From positions 125,821,395 through 125,885,394 of the forward strand of contig OW799234.1 of the NCBI GenBank assembly GCA_941918925.1: a stretch of 64,000 bases of DNA, read 5' to 3'. Origin of the DNA: Phyto melanocephala. Lineage: Eukaryota; Arthropoda; Insecta; Diptera; Rhinophoridae. The position numbers and the translations under genes were made by a program. The notes below the pieces were generated by a model, which was given only the letters and a program-made list of their open reading frames with translations, was not told where the DNA came from and ran no database searches. Positions 1 through 11,829 of the stretch are shown here, one piece after another (the stretch's first letter is position 1; the number at the start of each line of letters is the position of its first letter).

Positions 1-935
1 CAGCCCATGAGTTAGACAATAAAGTTAAATAAAATTGAAATTTTTTATGTGTTTGCGAGTGTATGATATAATAAAAATGGAACATAAAATTTATAAATCA
101 AAATTTTTATTTAAAAAAAATTAGTCTGGCAGAGAGAAAAAAAAACACAAAAGACATATACAAATGTAAACTAATACTCACATACGACCGTTTAAAAAAT
201 TGGCATTAAAAAATTTCTGTTTAACCCTTTCCTTATGGCGAGCAATGCACCACAATCATGGATGGTAAAATCGAAGACATAAGGCAACAAAAATAAAAAT
301 ATTAAACGAAAAGGATTTTTATGACCACCACCAACATTCAATATAAAAAAAGCCAAAGGACTAATAATTTTAGAAGTTGAACTAAAGCAAAAAACGAAAA
401 ATCACACATATTGCAAATAACTGTAACACGTTTGGCAATATATTGAGGCAGAATAATTTTTGTGTAAACGCAATTTAAGAGCCAATGGAATGAAGAAAAT
501 TTTTAAAAACATATAATATGGGTATACGAGAGTGGATTTTTCTTTTATAACAGAAGAAACCGTTATGAAGAGCTTTTTCATTTAATTAAAAACTAAAGTA
601 CATATCCGTAACAGAACAGATTAGATTAGCTCAGTGGGACAAGATGTTTTAAAAGTAAACGTTTTAATTTAAAATTTATCTACAATTTGGTTACTATTTT
701 AATAAAATGAATACCGTAAAAGTTTCTATTGTTTTGTTTTAATATGCAGAATCAGGATTCTGTTACAAATACTTTGTCAAACTCAACTCTGTAAATACCT
801 TTTCAAATATTTAACATATAACTGGAAAACAGTTAATTCAGATCGTATGCATTTTTTTTTGCAAAACAATCGAATGAGTACGAATCACAATAGTACAAAA
901 CCAACAACCTCTGCAGATGAATACTGCGTGAGTTA
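1..935. other. AT-rich DNA, no gene seen
   Basis: No open frame with coding character, RNA gene or recognisable element. The sequence is A-rich with short homopolymers. It ends at the DINE-like element that begins near 936. Confidence 0.6.
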
Positions 936-1642
936 TAACAAGTAAGAGTGCTATATTCGGCCATGCCGAATCTTACATACCCTTCACAACGTGTAGTCAT
1001 GCAATAACAATTGTTTGTATCACCATTAATTTCATATGAAATACGTATGTACATATAAAAAACATACATATGTATATAAAAACATCCCATTGTAAAATTA
1101 TATATTTACGTGTGTATGTTAAAAAAAATATATAAAAAATAAATTAAAAATAAATAACAAATTAAAAAAAAAATTAAAAAAAATAAAAAAAATTAAAAAA
1201 AATTTTTTTAAATAATAATATATGAAATAAAAAATAAAAATGAATTAAATAAAAAAATGTTTTGACTTGGATTCGATGCCACGATTACTCTTAACAGTAT
1301 ACCATGTTTGTATGTATGTATGTGTATGTGGTATTTTGCTCATATCACAGGAAGTTAGGGGGCGATTGAGCAGAATTTCAATACCGTTTCATTCCCGGAT
1401 ATAAATATCCAAAAGACTGATACCATACACAGATCTGAGGAACATATAGTTGATTCTAAAAGTTGATTTCAACCAACACACGGACAGGCGGGCAGACGGT
1501 CAGGGCTTAATCGACTCCACTATTCATAAGCTTTCAGAAAATGTATACTTTATGGCGTCGGCAATGAAAATTGTAGAAATTACAAATGAAATTACAATGT
1601 TATATATACCCTTGTGCACCACAGGGAAAGGGAAGGGTATAA
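936..1642 (-). mobile_element. DINE-1/Helentron-like element, subfamily a
   Basis: This non-autonomous rolling-circle-type element is read on the minus strand. Its 5' end (near 1642) is TATACCC followed by the block ending in 'accccataaagtatatat' (here 'cgtc' replaces 'ggtc'). Next comes a GTCC/GTCT-like microsatellite (near 1480-1500), then an A/T-only spacer (about 1120-1255). The 3' end carries a subterminal GTGAAGGGTAT that is inverted to the 5' end, then the hairpin ATTCGGC-atg-GCCGAAT and the terminus CTTACTTGTT. This order matches the known DINE-1/INE-1 plan in Drosophila. It belongs to the group whose post-microsatellite block contains 'cagatctg'. It encodes no protein and is diverged from the other copies. 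Confidence 0.8.
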
Positions 1643-2875
1643 CAATATCAATAACAAATTTCACAAAAACAAAAGGCATCAGTGTACTCGGTGTATTGTT
1701 TTTTAAAAACAAATCATTGTGCCCGTGCATTGCTCTAATAAAAATCAAAAACAATAAATTAACCAAAATACACTCTTTTTTTATATAATTTTCACATGTC
1801 ATATCAATACTGTGTCGCAGCCTAGAAAAAGAAATTTATTTGTTCTTTTTAATCACCCACAAAAAAAGGGTAGCAAAACGAACAAACAACTTTTTAAAAG
1901 GGCTTGGATACAGAATCAAAAAATGAACTAGGGAATAGAGGGTGTTACACAGGGTGTGAAAACTCAAATAATAATAAAAAAAATTATTAACTATTTTATT
2001 AAAAAAAAAAACAGAATAATTTGCCTCAAAATGTTACATGTATCTACAAAGAATTGCTAATTTTGTTAACGGAATATTACATAGACATTAAACCCACCAA
2101 ACAACCCTAAAAAAATTGTGAACAATAGTCAATTATTAGTAAATGTTTTTTTTTTTAGAAAACAATTATGATAATGTTAACAAATGACATAATTAGCAGG
2201 TAAAAATCCATTACATACCCAGTAGTCTACAATGGGCAGGAAACCCTTATTTATCCTTTAACTTAACCCTATAGTAAAGGCTAACCATAGAAAGACTGTG
2301 TAGAAGTCTTCTATCTAAAACTGTACAACTTTCCCAGGAATTGTATTGTGTAACCCTTAAAAAAGGCTTGCATTTTCTTTAAAAGGAAAATCATAAAAAT
2401 TTCGCAATAAAATTTAATGATTTACACATTCTGCTGCAATCCTTTGTAACTTAAATTTGCTTTCTTTTTGACTTCTTAATTTGCGTGTAAAAACTAAGTT
2501 TTATTTAATACCAATAACCTTGGCTTTTGTAAACAAATATATGGATTCGCAAAACCTAAAGGATTCCAAAAACATATGCATTTTTGTGCATTTTTGGTTA
2601 AAAGTCAAATGTGTTAATTATTTGTTAGTCTTAAATAAGAAACAACTATAAACCATTATTTTTCGAATATAGAGAATTTTAATTACAAACTTACCTGCAG
2701 TAACGTTTAAAGTATGTAGTTTAAAGGACATTGATTTAATCTGTAATTAAAAGTAATAATAAAAAATTTAGACAAATTTAAAATTTATTAAAATTTAAAT
2801 AAAATTTAATGAAATGTAATTTATAAGTCCTTTTTTGTTGTAAAACACCAAAAAAAAATGATTTTAGGTTGATGT
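1643..2875. other. AT-rich DNA, no gene seen
   Basis: Unique-looking AT-rich sequence with no supported gene or element. Several poly-A and poly-T runs are present. Confidence 0.55.
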
Positions 2876-2918
2876 AAGAGATCGCGCAAAAAGCAGAACT
2901 ACACCGTGCTACTGCTGT

Positions 2919-2944
2919 GACGTGGTTATCTTGGTAACCACGCA
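2919..2944. repeat. short inverted repeat
   Basis: CGTGGTTA and TAACCACG form an 8-bp inverted repeat around a 6-nt spacer. It stands at the boundary of the GC-richer tract that follows. It may be a remnant of a transposon end; no function can be assigned. Confidence 0.4.
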
Positions 2945-3159
2945 CATATAATATATATGTATAATATAGTAATCATTTAATAGTCATAAGAGAATTTGTA
3001 TATAATGATATGATACGATAAAGTATGATAGGAACACCCTTACTACTACAAGTTATAGTGAACCCCCTTAATACATTGCCTTTTGTTAACCAAACGGACA
3101 ACGAATGATTTTGAATTCTCATTTGGTTTATTCATAACTACGTATAAGTGAACTAACTT

Positions 3160-3815
3160 AGAATGTAGTAGGGGCGGTTCAGACAAGAATTCGCCCTACT
3201 TGGTGTTACGTTCGTAATACCAACCCAGGTGCTCGAATTAATATTTGAGTGCCACTTCATACAGCGGCTTTGGCTGACTGTTTCGGTCACAGCGTCTTCG
3301 GCTGAGCTCCCGCTGACTGTTTCGCCACAGCGGCTTAAGGTAGAAAAAAGGCGATTGTAGTATTTCAAGAAGCGTAGAAATTAGGCGATTGTAAAGTTGT
3401 AAGAAGCGTAGAGATAAGGAATTGTAGTATTGTAAGCATTAACCATAATCCTGTTCACCGAGTGAGTTCGTCCCTTCACAATTACCGATCTTATTCGTCG
3501 GGCGACTCATCACGCTTCTAACCATTACCGATCCTGTTCGCCGTTACCAATCTTATTCACCGAGCGACTCACGATACCTCATCATAACTGATCCTGCTGC
3601 CGAACGATTCCTGCCGATCCAGCAACTCCCGACCTATCACCATTGCCACAAGTAATTCGTTGTACTTAATATTTTTTATATATAAATCGAAACGTATAAA
3701 TAAAGTGAATTCTATTGTCAACCCCGTCTTTCATTATACTTAAGGTTCCTGGATCCGTAGGTTGACCTTGGACATGTCTGAACTACCTCAGCCTTTGACA
3801 AAACTACGTTACACT
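3160..3815. repeat. LTR-like or other repeat remnant, GC-richer patch
   Basis: This block stands out from the AT-rich surroundings. It begins near TGTAGTAGGGGCGG and ends near CTACGTTACA. Inside are degenerate direct repeats: 'cagcggctt..gctgactgtttcg' at 3257-3335, and variants of 'attaccgatcttattcg' at 3480-3565. A TATA-like stretch and an AATAAA signal lie near 3690-3705. TG...CA ends plus a polyadenylation signal would suit a solo LTR, but I find no matching target duplication and no primer-binding site. It could instead be another repeat type. Confidence 0.35.
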
Positions 3816-5578
3816 GCTTTGTAGCCTCTATGCGTACCAAGTTTCGCTCTCACTCTGTTAAAACAAAATAAAAGAATCCGGAAGTGCTATGGAGCATAGT
3901 GTTATACAAATCTTTGCTTTTAGCGCTCACTTTGAAATCAGCCTACCACATCACAGGTCATTTTAAGGTCTGTCACATTAAATACATTTTACGCAGAAAT
4001 CTAGAAACACGTTTTTATATTATAAATCTCTTAATCACCTAAATAAATATATAATAAATCGAGAAAATTAAAACATTATATGTTGAACCATAGTTTGGCC
4101 TTAAAAACCCTACAGAAAGATTCTTATTGTATTTATAGGATTTTTCGCACCTATAACTACCTCAAAGTAGTTATATGATTGATTTCATGTTACAATTTTA
4201 TATCTAAGGGTGACATGGTTACTTTAACAGTTAAATTTTTCTTAAACTCTCTTGCATATACTCCATTAAAAATAAGATTTAAAATATTTCTCTTTAACGT
4301 CATCTGCCCCTAATAATATCAGTTTGTATACCAATATAGACAAGTAAGATAATCACAGTATTTACAATAAAACTTTTTATAGTGAATTTTATTTTACAAA
4401 AATGCCATCCATATCCGCAATATAAATCAAATAAAAATATTATTTACTAAATAAAACGGCGTGCTGCAAGCCAATCCATTCAAATGCCACACACAAACAC
4501 TCAATTACAATTGGCCCAAAAATGGAGAAATAATATTATTTTTAGCTGATACTTAAACAAAACAATGCTACTTAAATAGTGGCAAATGTATCGTCAAAAA
4601 CATCATCGTTATTATAAAATAAAAATAATAAAATATATAGTTGATGACTATAAAAGAACATTTAGAATTATGTTTTCCTTTCGTAATTGTTGTCACAGTC
4701 ACTATTAATGACCGTCATAATTTATTGCCTGTTACCAACAAGAACTAGAGTATAAGATACGTTAGAAAATATAACTAAAAACAAAGAGCAAATTTAGACA
4801 ATAAAACCAAAGTAAATTTTATTGTCACTATTCTTTTTTTTCTTTATTTCTTAAGGATTGTTTGTACATGTGTGTGTGTGTGAGTTTTGTGTTTTTTGGC
4901 CAAGAAAATTGCCACATTTTGTTGGCTGGCTGCAACAAAACGATAGAAGAACAGTTCTAAGCAACAATTGTCTTTATTTTAAACTTTTTTTATTTGTTTG
5001 CCAGTAAAAAAACTACCCAAGTAGCTGTCTGACACTGCCACCACATTGTCCTCATCATCTTTATTCAGCATAGTTTTCAATGTGTGGCCTTCTTTTCAAC
5101 TTCCATAATGGCAATAATTGTCTCCACTTTACAACTATTTCAATCGAGTAATGATGATGTCATTTAACTCAAACATAGAAGAGGATTTCATTGGTTAAAG
5201 AGAAGAAAATTCAGTTGTTTTTTTTTTTTTCAAAAAATAAATGTGATGTTTAAGAAGGCATATGTTCTAATGGGTAATATCCTGTTCCTGTTTAGAATTA
5301 CTGGATAAATATTAATAAATATATTTTAATATCCTATCATAAAATTTCAAGACTTTGTTTAGATTTTTTTTTAATCCGCCATCGCGACCATTAACAGTAG
5401 CGGGGGGTCTCTGTAAATGTAAAGGTTTTACATTGCCTATTTAACATCAAGAATTAAAAGTGTAAGCACCACCAAAGCACGTTCCTATTTCTTATAATTT
5501 TCTAGATTTTTCTGTCTATGGAAAATATTATCAGTGCTAAACTATTCAAATAGTTTACAGTTTTCATATTTTATTTTG
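3816..5578. other. AT-rich DNA, no gene seen
   Basis: No gene or element recognised. There is a short (TG)n tract near 4868-4882. Long frames are absent. Confidence 0.55.
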
Positions 5579-5586
5579 TATTGAAC

Positions 5587-5755
5587 ACAGGCATATTTAT
5601 TCATCAGGTAATTACAGTTCGGAGAGAATTTTTATGTTTATATTTTTTATATATGAAGTTCGACATTTGAAATAAATCAGCTGAAATTAAAAATAAGTGT
5701 TGAAAAAATAATCAGCTGATGAATCAAGAGTACCTGATGAATAAATATGCCTTGG
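5587..5755. mobile_element. MITE of family 'AGGCATATTTATTCATCAGG', copy 1
   Basis: The ends AGGCATATTTATTCATCAGG and its reverse complement form terminal inverted repeats of about 22 bp around a body of about 120 bp. The flanks TATTGAAC (5579-5586) and TATTGAAT (5756-5763) look like an 8-bp target duplication with one change. A second, inverted and longer copy lies at 43511-43715 with a perfect 8-bp duplication. An 8-bp duplication suits hAT or P-type transposition. No coding capacity. Confidence 0.75.
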
Positions 5756-5763
5756 TATTGAAT

Positions 5764-8724
5764 ATAGAGAAGTTAAGTTTAAGTGAGATCAAAATTATAG
5801 AGCAAAATGTCAAAACAATTCCAAGTTTTCATTTAATAATTTATTTAATTTTTTGCATTGTATTCATTGTATACGAGGGTATCACTTAAAAAGTCATGAT
5901 TTTACATTTAAAGTGTAAAACTTTTAGAAACCATAAAAGCAAAGTTAATTTAAAAAATCATAAGGTTAGATGAAATGCAGTACAGATCTTCATGCCCCAT
6001 TCTCATTACAAGTAAGCACGTTTGCCTGTTTCGGCATGTTGTGTGCTCTAAAGGTGAAAAATATCATAAATTCGTCGAGAAGCTTAATTCTAGTCTAGGT
6101 CAAAATTTAGCTGATTTATTGTAATTTCTAAAGGGCTTTTAATCTTAAACTTAAAGGAATTTCAAAGTTGTTATAAGATCCCTATGGAACCATTCGTATT
6201 TAATATGATCAATATCAAAGTATTGGCAAAGGTGGAGTTCTAGTGCGTTTTTCACTTCTTCTCTGGCTTACCTCTTTATATATGTCATATGTTATCTGAA
6301 AGTCCCATACGAGATGGAATGAATTCTCAGCTCTTTTCTATCTCTCTGTGCCATTTGTGTAAGCAGGCATGACTGTAAGGGCTAAGCCTAACTTGATAGC
6401 TTCTAAACCTTCATAATTTAATTTTTGAACAAGATTTTATTTATTAAATACGTAAAATATTACCTATATTAATTGGTCTTAAGCTACATTTTACTAATTT
6501 TTTTCGTAGATTGGAGTATGAATCCGTCTTTGACAGAAGTTTTTAAAACAATACGCTGTCATGCAGCCAAGTAAATACAAACGGAATTTCATGGTCCAAG
6601 ACTTCACTGACAACCGTATGTCACCTGTAGTCAGATCAAGAGCTAATTTGTCATTACCATTATTTTTTAAGGGCAATCAGGCCCTGTCTTTTGATCTAAT
6701 ATCAAGAATTTTACGTCACACTCTCGCATTTTTCAATTGTGTGGTGTTGTGTAACTGTACTATGATGCACATGCAAAGAAAAACTATGGTTCGACATGAT
6801 CAGGACAATATTTGGTTGTCGAAAAGAAGTAATAGTTATTTTTACTTTGTTTTTTCATTTATTCCATGTCTATAATCAAGCATTTGTATGAATTTAATCA
6901 TTTAATTTTTTGATGTTTTTGAAAACTTTAATATGGTTGTCGTTTCAAAGTAGTATGATTAATACAATTATTATGACAAACATATTATGATGTGTGTTCA
7001 AAAATAACATCATATTCGAAGTTGTATAAGATAACAAGTCACCATTAAATGATAAGAGAAATAACAGTATAATTTTAAAGTAAACAAGCTATGATAACCT
7101 TTTACAATTATTTGTTTTCAACTGTTCTTCTTAAATAAAATTTAATTATTGAAATGTTTGACCTGTTTGACAATTTTAAAAAATTTATAGAAATATTTAA
7201 TATAAACGATAAAACGTCAAAAATATTGTTATAAAAAATTGCATTAAGAAATCTAAGTTCAATAAATGGGATAAATAATAATTTAATTTGTTTTTTAAAA
7301 CCAAGAAGGAGCTTAGAACCGGAGCAAGTTTCATCCAATATTCTGCACCTTCTGTTCGATGTTTAATTTCGTGCCATCTGAAATTGAACTTACACACCTT
7401 TATTATTATTTGAAATTTCCAGGTATGCGATGGTCGGCCTGTACTCTGTCTGCGCTGTGAATACCACTCTTTATATTGTTTTGCTATGTCGCCTTTTAGT
7501 TTCGCCAAGTGTGAAATATCCAGCAGCACTTATGTTTGCGTAATTCATTTTGTATCGGTTGCAGGTAAGCTTGTGACCACAGGTGAATCTTGGAGATTGT
7601 TGAGTACATATACGACTTTAAAGTCTTGCGGAGACATATGTTTTTGTTGAAATCAAGTGTGTTTTCAAAAAGAGCATTTCATTATAATAATTGCGTGATC
7701 ATTCAAGCAACCATAATATTATAAACTTGCAACCATTATATATTTTAACCACAACCATACAATTCAGTCATGATTCCCACAAACATGTTTTTTAAGTGCA
7801 AGTTCCAGAAGATTCTACAAATATTCACGTGCTTTTACTGTGCTTGTAACTAAAGAATTACTATTAAATTCAAGTTTTTAAACTGTATGAGTAACACGAA
7901 AGCAGCTAATACATCTGTTGAAAGTGGTGTAAATACATTTGTACTCTTGTATTTAAATCCAATTTGTATGTACTCGCTCTCTTCTTTAATTATTGTATTT
8001 TATTTATATGAATTAATATTAAATTAATATTCCCATCTCCGCATGTCATAATTTTTACATATGTAACGAGTTATAAATAACGAGTTTTTTGGTCGAAAGC
8101 GCCAAGCTTATGAAATTTATTCGTTGGTTTATTATCTTTTCAACGTTCAACGAGGCCAGACATTTCCACCAAAGGACTCATTAAAAGGAACTCTACATTT
8201 TCCCGTCCATATACATAAGTATAAAATAAACGAATGTAAGTTGTTTGAAACAAAGCTTTTGTTGTGTATATTTAATTGATAGACGATCAGGTATCTCACC
8301 CTGTTGTCTTATTATCGACCCCCTTTCCCTGCGACAAATTGATATTCAGTCAGTTTGTTAATTGTACGTTTGTGATCCCTACAAACTATTTCCAATCAAA
8401 TTAAATTCATTGTGTTTCGATCCCTTTTCAAACGCTTTTTGAAACATATATTTTAGAATTTGTGTAATATAATACACAAGGTTTTAAACAACATCTTTCA
8501 TCTGACTTATAAAGTTTGTGACTCATGTGTAATTTTTGCATAAAACAAAATAGAGCAGGGTCTAATTGAAATTTTGTCGGATGGATTTGCACATGTGTAT
8601 TACAGAAGTAGCATACAACATGTACGTACTTAACAGTGAGAAAAAATGCCGTGTAATAGCTGCTTTAGTAATTTTTTCCAATTAATTTTAATTCTTAGAG
8701 TGTTTTTTAGAGGCATAACTCTTT
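5764..8724. other. AT-rich DNA, no gene seen
   Basis: Several open frames of 60-110 codons exist (for example at 6561-6875 and 7197-7529), but none shows a recognisable domain or coding-like composition. No element ends were found. A slightly GC-richer stretch near 8090-8340 was not identified. Confidence 0.5.
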
Positions 8725-10546
8725 TAATACCCGCCACCAAAAAAATGGTGGGGGTATATTCATTTTGTCATTCCGTTTGTAACACATCGAAATATCCATT
8801 TTAGACCCCATAAAGTATATATATTCTGAATCAGGGTTTGATTTTATGACGATCTAGCTATGTCCGTCTGTCTGTCCGTCTGTTAAAAGCACGATAGAGG
8901 TCGCACCGAAAAAGCTAGGGGGCTCAAATTTTGCCAGAATCTTTCTTATAGACAAGGTTTGTTTGGTATTGAAAATGGGCTAAATCGGAATATTAGGAAG
9001 AGAGTTATAGCTCGAAAAGCAAGAGTAGGTCGAAAAAACCGTGTCCTTCAAGCATCGAATAAAATGGAATTGTGTCCAAACGCATTAACGTAGACTCATG
9101 AAACTTCGAATATATATTTCCTGAGTAAAAGCACTAATTTTCCCCGTCTAAATCTATGCATTAGGAGAGGAGTTATCGATCAAAATGTACGAAAATTTAT
9201 ACCGCACAGTGTATTTTTCGGTATATTTAAAAACAAAAACGTCATAAAAGCAACAAAATTGGATGTACGACTCTGAAATTTTGCACACTTTGCTTATTGG
9301 TGAGACGCTTTTTTTGTAACGGAAAATCAATGTGCCACGCCCACTTTTACGCCCACCTCCCATATAACGTTTTACCCAAAATTCATATAATTTCTCAATT
9401 TATGTAGATTTTGGAATAATCAAGGGCTATATTGAAACATCTCAGTTGTACTCATTCGAAAATATAACTTTGACACGCCCACTATAACGCCCATTTTTCA
9501 CGTTATCTACCGTTAATGAAATTTAAAAGCTCATAAAACCGCCAAAATTAGAGGTATGATGATCAAATTTGCTGTGTATATCCTTCTAATCAATGTTATT
9601 GTTGTGCCAAAAAGTTTAGGTGACACGGCCACTTTAACGCCTACCTCCCATACAACGGCTTACCTTAAATTCATGTAATTTCTCTATTGCCAAAGTTTTT
9701 GGGAAAATAAAGGGCTATATTGAAATATTTAAGTTGTATTTATTAGTAGAAACTTTATTGACACAGCTACTTTAACACACTTCCATTGAATTTGATTTCA
9801 TTTAAGGACCGATGTTGTATTTAAATAAAACACAAATTATTTAGGATATTATTATTTCTTTTTATAATGATAATATTTGTATGGTTCAATTATGTATTTA
9901 ACAAAATATCGGCGAAATGGCCCCCCCATCCTTGGCGCCACTCCTCTTTCTGATGGTCCAAATTTTCAATGACAATGTTGATGCTCAATTATTGGGCATG
10001 ATGATGAGTCGAGGTTGACTGCTCTTTTGCCACACTATCGCAAAAAACAGCAATAGTTCCCATTCAACGAACTAAGAAGGCATTCACAGATTTTCTAACA
10101 TTTTATACAGACCTGTTTTGTAGAAATTTAAATATTTTTTACAATTCTCCCGATTGTGGACGAATTTCAACGATTATGTTGATCAAAAGAATTACGAAGT
10201 GCACAAAATGCATTTTGATTTGAACGCCCATTTTTATAAAAAACCTGAATAACTTTAAAGCGTTGCTCATTTGCGTATCTTTCCACGGATCAAAATGAGT
10301 AAGTTTGAGATTGAGAAATGTCAAGTGAAATGCAGAAAACAAACTTAAAGACTAGGTGTAGTTCACCTTCAACTTGGGCCCTTAAAATTTAACCACCCTC
10401 TACAAAGAAAGTGATACATATTTTATTATAAAGAGATTATTCCATTATGATTAACAAAATAATAAATATTGTGCTTTAAATGTACACAAAATTGGTGGTG
10501 GGTATAAAAGATTCGGCACAGCCGAATATAGTGCTCTTACTTGTTT
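8725..10546 (+). mobile_element. large DINE-1/Helentron-like element, family 2, copy 1
   Basis: The 5' end reads TAATACCCGCCACC with a hairpin partner GGTGGGGGTAT. Next comes 'accccataaagtatatat' (about 8808) and a GTCT/GTCC microsatellite (about 8860-8883). The body holds units rich in 'cacgcccact'. The 3' end carries TGGTGGTGGGTATA, inverted to the start, then the hairpin ATTCGGC-aca-GCCGAAT and CTTACTTGTTT. The last 40 bases match the ends of the smaller DINE copies here, so both families share 3' recognition sequences. A near-identical inverted copy lies at 11051-13468. No helicase or Rep frame is present. A mariner-like relic fills its 3' half. Confidence 0.8.
9800..10400 (-). mobile_element. 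mariner-like relic nested in family-2 DINE copy 1
   Basis: On the minus strand this begins with GAGGGTGGTTAAATTTTAAG at 10400, next to a TA dinucleotide, and matches the complete TIR element at 11196-11824. The distal TIR near 9800 is deleted just after 'ggtccttaaa'. The frame at 10139-10342 encodes the same peptide start as the fragment in the other copy (MFSAFHLTFLNLKLT). Since both DINE copies carry it at the same place, the insertion predates their separation. Confidence 0.65.
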
Positions 10547-11050
10547 AAAAATAAAACAGCAATTTTAATTAAATAACTAAAATTTTGACATTTAAAACTT
10601 TAAAATATTTTCTGGCATGTAGACTCATGAACGCTATACTGACGGTCCAATTTACGACACAGCTTGTCTTATATCGTATATTTATATATTATATAGTTCA
10701 TGGAATGTTGGCTTCGTTCCATTTCTTATGATAATTCGGATACCAAACGTTAAACTTTACTCGCTGTATAGCGTGTTGCATCATTTCTCGTCCAAATGAT
10801 TTGCAATAGAATGAGGCAAAAAAATTCTCGACACTGAGTTGCTGAGACTGACATCAGATTTATGTAATCATGGACGTAACTAGACTACTCTGGAGGAGCA
10901 TTACCCACAACGAAAAAAATTTTCAATTTAATGAAACTCAGTTTACGATTTTGTAGTTCCCTTTCGAAAGTTTTTAATGTCTAAAACAAACACTTCTTAT
11001 TTACATTGCAAATTCAATTTTATTCCACTTTAATAATTATTTTAATATTC
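10547..11050. other. spacer between inverted DINE copies
   Basis: About 500 bp of unique AT-rich sequence separates the two inverted family-2 elements. No gene or repeat recognised. Confidence 0.6.
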
Positions 11051-11317
11051 AACAAGTAAGAGCACTATATTCGGCTGTGCCGAATCTTTTATACCCACCA
11101 CCAATTTTGTGTACATTTAAAGCACAATATTTATTATTTTGTTAATCGCTATGGAATAATCTCTTTATAATAAAATATGTATCACTTTCTTTGTAGAGGG
11201 TGGTTAAATTTTTTAGGGCCCATGATGAAGGTGAACTACACCTAGTCTTTAAATTTGTTTTCTGCATTTCACTTGACATTTCTCAATCTCAAACTTACTC
11301 AATTTGATCCGTGGAAA

Positions 11318-11470
11318 GATACGCAAATGAGCAACGCTTTAAAGTTATTCAGGTTTTTTATAAAAAAAGGGCGTTCAATACAAATCGCATTTTGTGCACT
11401 TCGTAATTCTTTTGATCAACATAATCGTTCAAATTGGTCCACAGTCGGGAAAATTGTAAAGAATATTTAA
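11318..11470 (+). pseudogene. N-terminal helix-turn-helix fragment of mariner-type transposase
   Basis: The frame contains residues such as 'ALKLFRFFIKKGRSI' and 'QHNRSNWSTVGKIVK'. These align by eye with the first helix-turn-helix of mariner-type transposases (pattern EQR..FIEFYYQN.CSV...RALL..YGQ.NRP...I). The same type of start is seen in the element at 15.9-16.6 kb. It ends at a stop at 11470. The catalytic DDE domain is missing, in keeping with internal deletion. It could also be chance similarity, but the TIRs with TA duplication support the call. Confidence 0.5.
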
Positions 11471-11671
11471 ATTTCTGCAAAACAGGTCTGTATAAAATGT
11501 TAGAAAATCTGTGAATGCCTTCTTAGTTCGCTGAATGGGAACCACTGCTGGTTTTTGCGATAGTGTGGCAAAAGAGCAGTCAACCTCGCCTCATCATCAT
11601 GCCTAACAATTGAGCATCAACATTGTCATTGAAAATTTGGACCATCAGATAGAGGAGTGTCGCCAAGGATA

Positions 11672-11689
11672 GGGGGGGGGGGGGGGGGG
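11672..11689 (+). repeat. homopolymer run of 18 G
   Basis: Eighteen consecutive G lie inside the nested mariner-like relic. The matching place in the inverted copy is a run of only 7 C (about 9919-9925). The run could form a G-quadruplex and is a likely site of polymerase slippage or assembly error. Confidence 0.9.
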
Positions 11690-11829
11690 TATTTGCAGAT
11701 ATTTTGTTAAATACATAATTGAACCATACATATATTGTCATTATAAAAAGAAATAATAATAATTTCTTAAATAATTTGTATTTTATTTAAATTCAACATC
11801 GGTCCTTAAAATTTAACCACCCTCTATAA

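Larger units (their letters stand above)
11196..11824 (+). mobile_element. mariner-type TIR element nested in family-2 DINE copy 2
   Basis: The ends GAGGGTGGTTAAATTTT and its reverse complement (AAAATTTAACCACCCTC) are flanked by TA at 11194-11195 and 11825-11826. This is the signature of IS630-Tc1-mariner transposition. The length is about 629 bp, too short for a full transposase gene, so it is an internally deleted or MITE-like copy that keeps an N-terminal transposase fragment. The same insertion is present, decayed, in DINE copy 1. Confidence 0.75.

Noticed and set aside
620..665. 'ttagctcagtggga', tRNA-like A box
   Set aside because: No B box or cloverleaf can be formed from the following AT-rich sequence.
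3153..3368. 71-codon minus-strand frame in the GC-richer patch
   Set aside because: It follows the degenerate 'gcggctt..gctgactgtttcg' repeats rather than a protein pattern.
6494..6875. opposite-strand frames of 60 and 104 codons
   Set aside because: No domain, no repeat-element context and no coding signature visible by eye.
7108..7529. overlapping minus-strand frames of 76 and 110 codons
   Set aside because: No recognisable domain; the translation turns low-complexity in the second half.
10139..11470. pair of similar frames at 10139-10342 and 11255-11470 as a duplicated gene
   Set aside because: They lie in the mariner relic carried by the two inverted DINE copies; the similarity is that of the elements.
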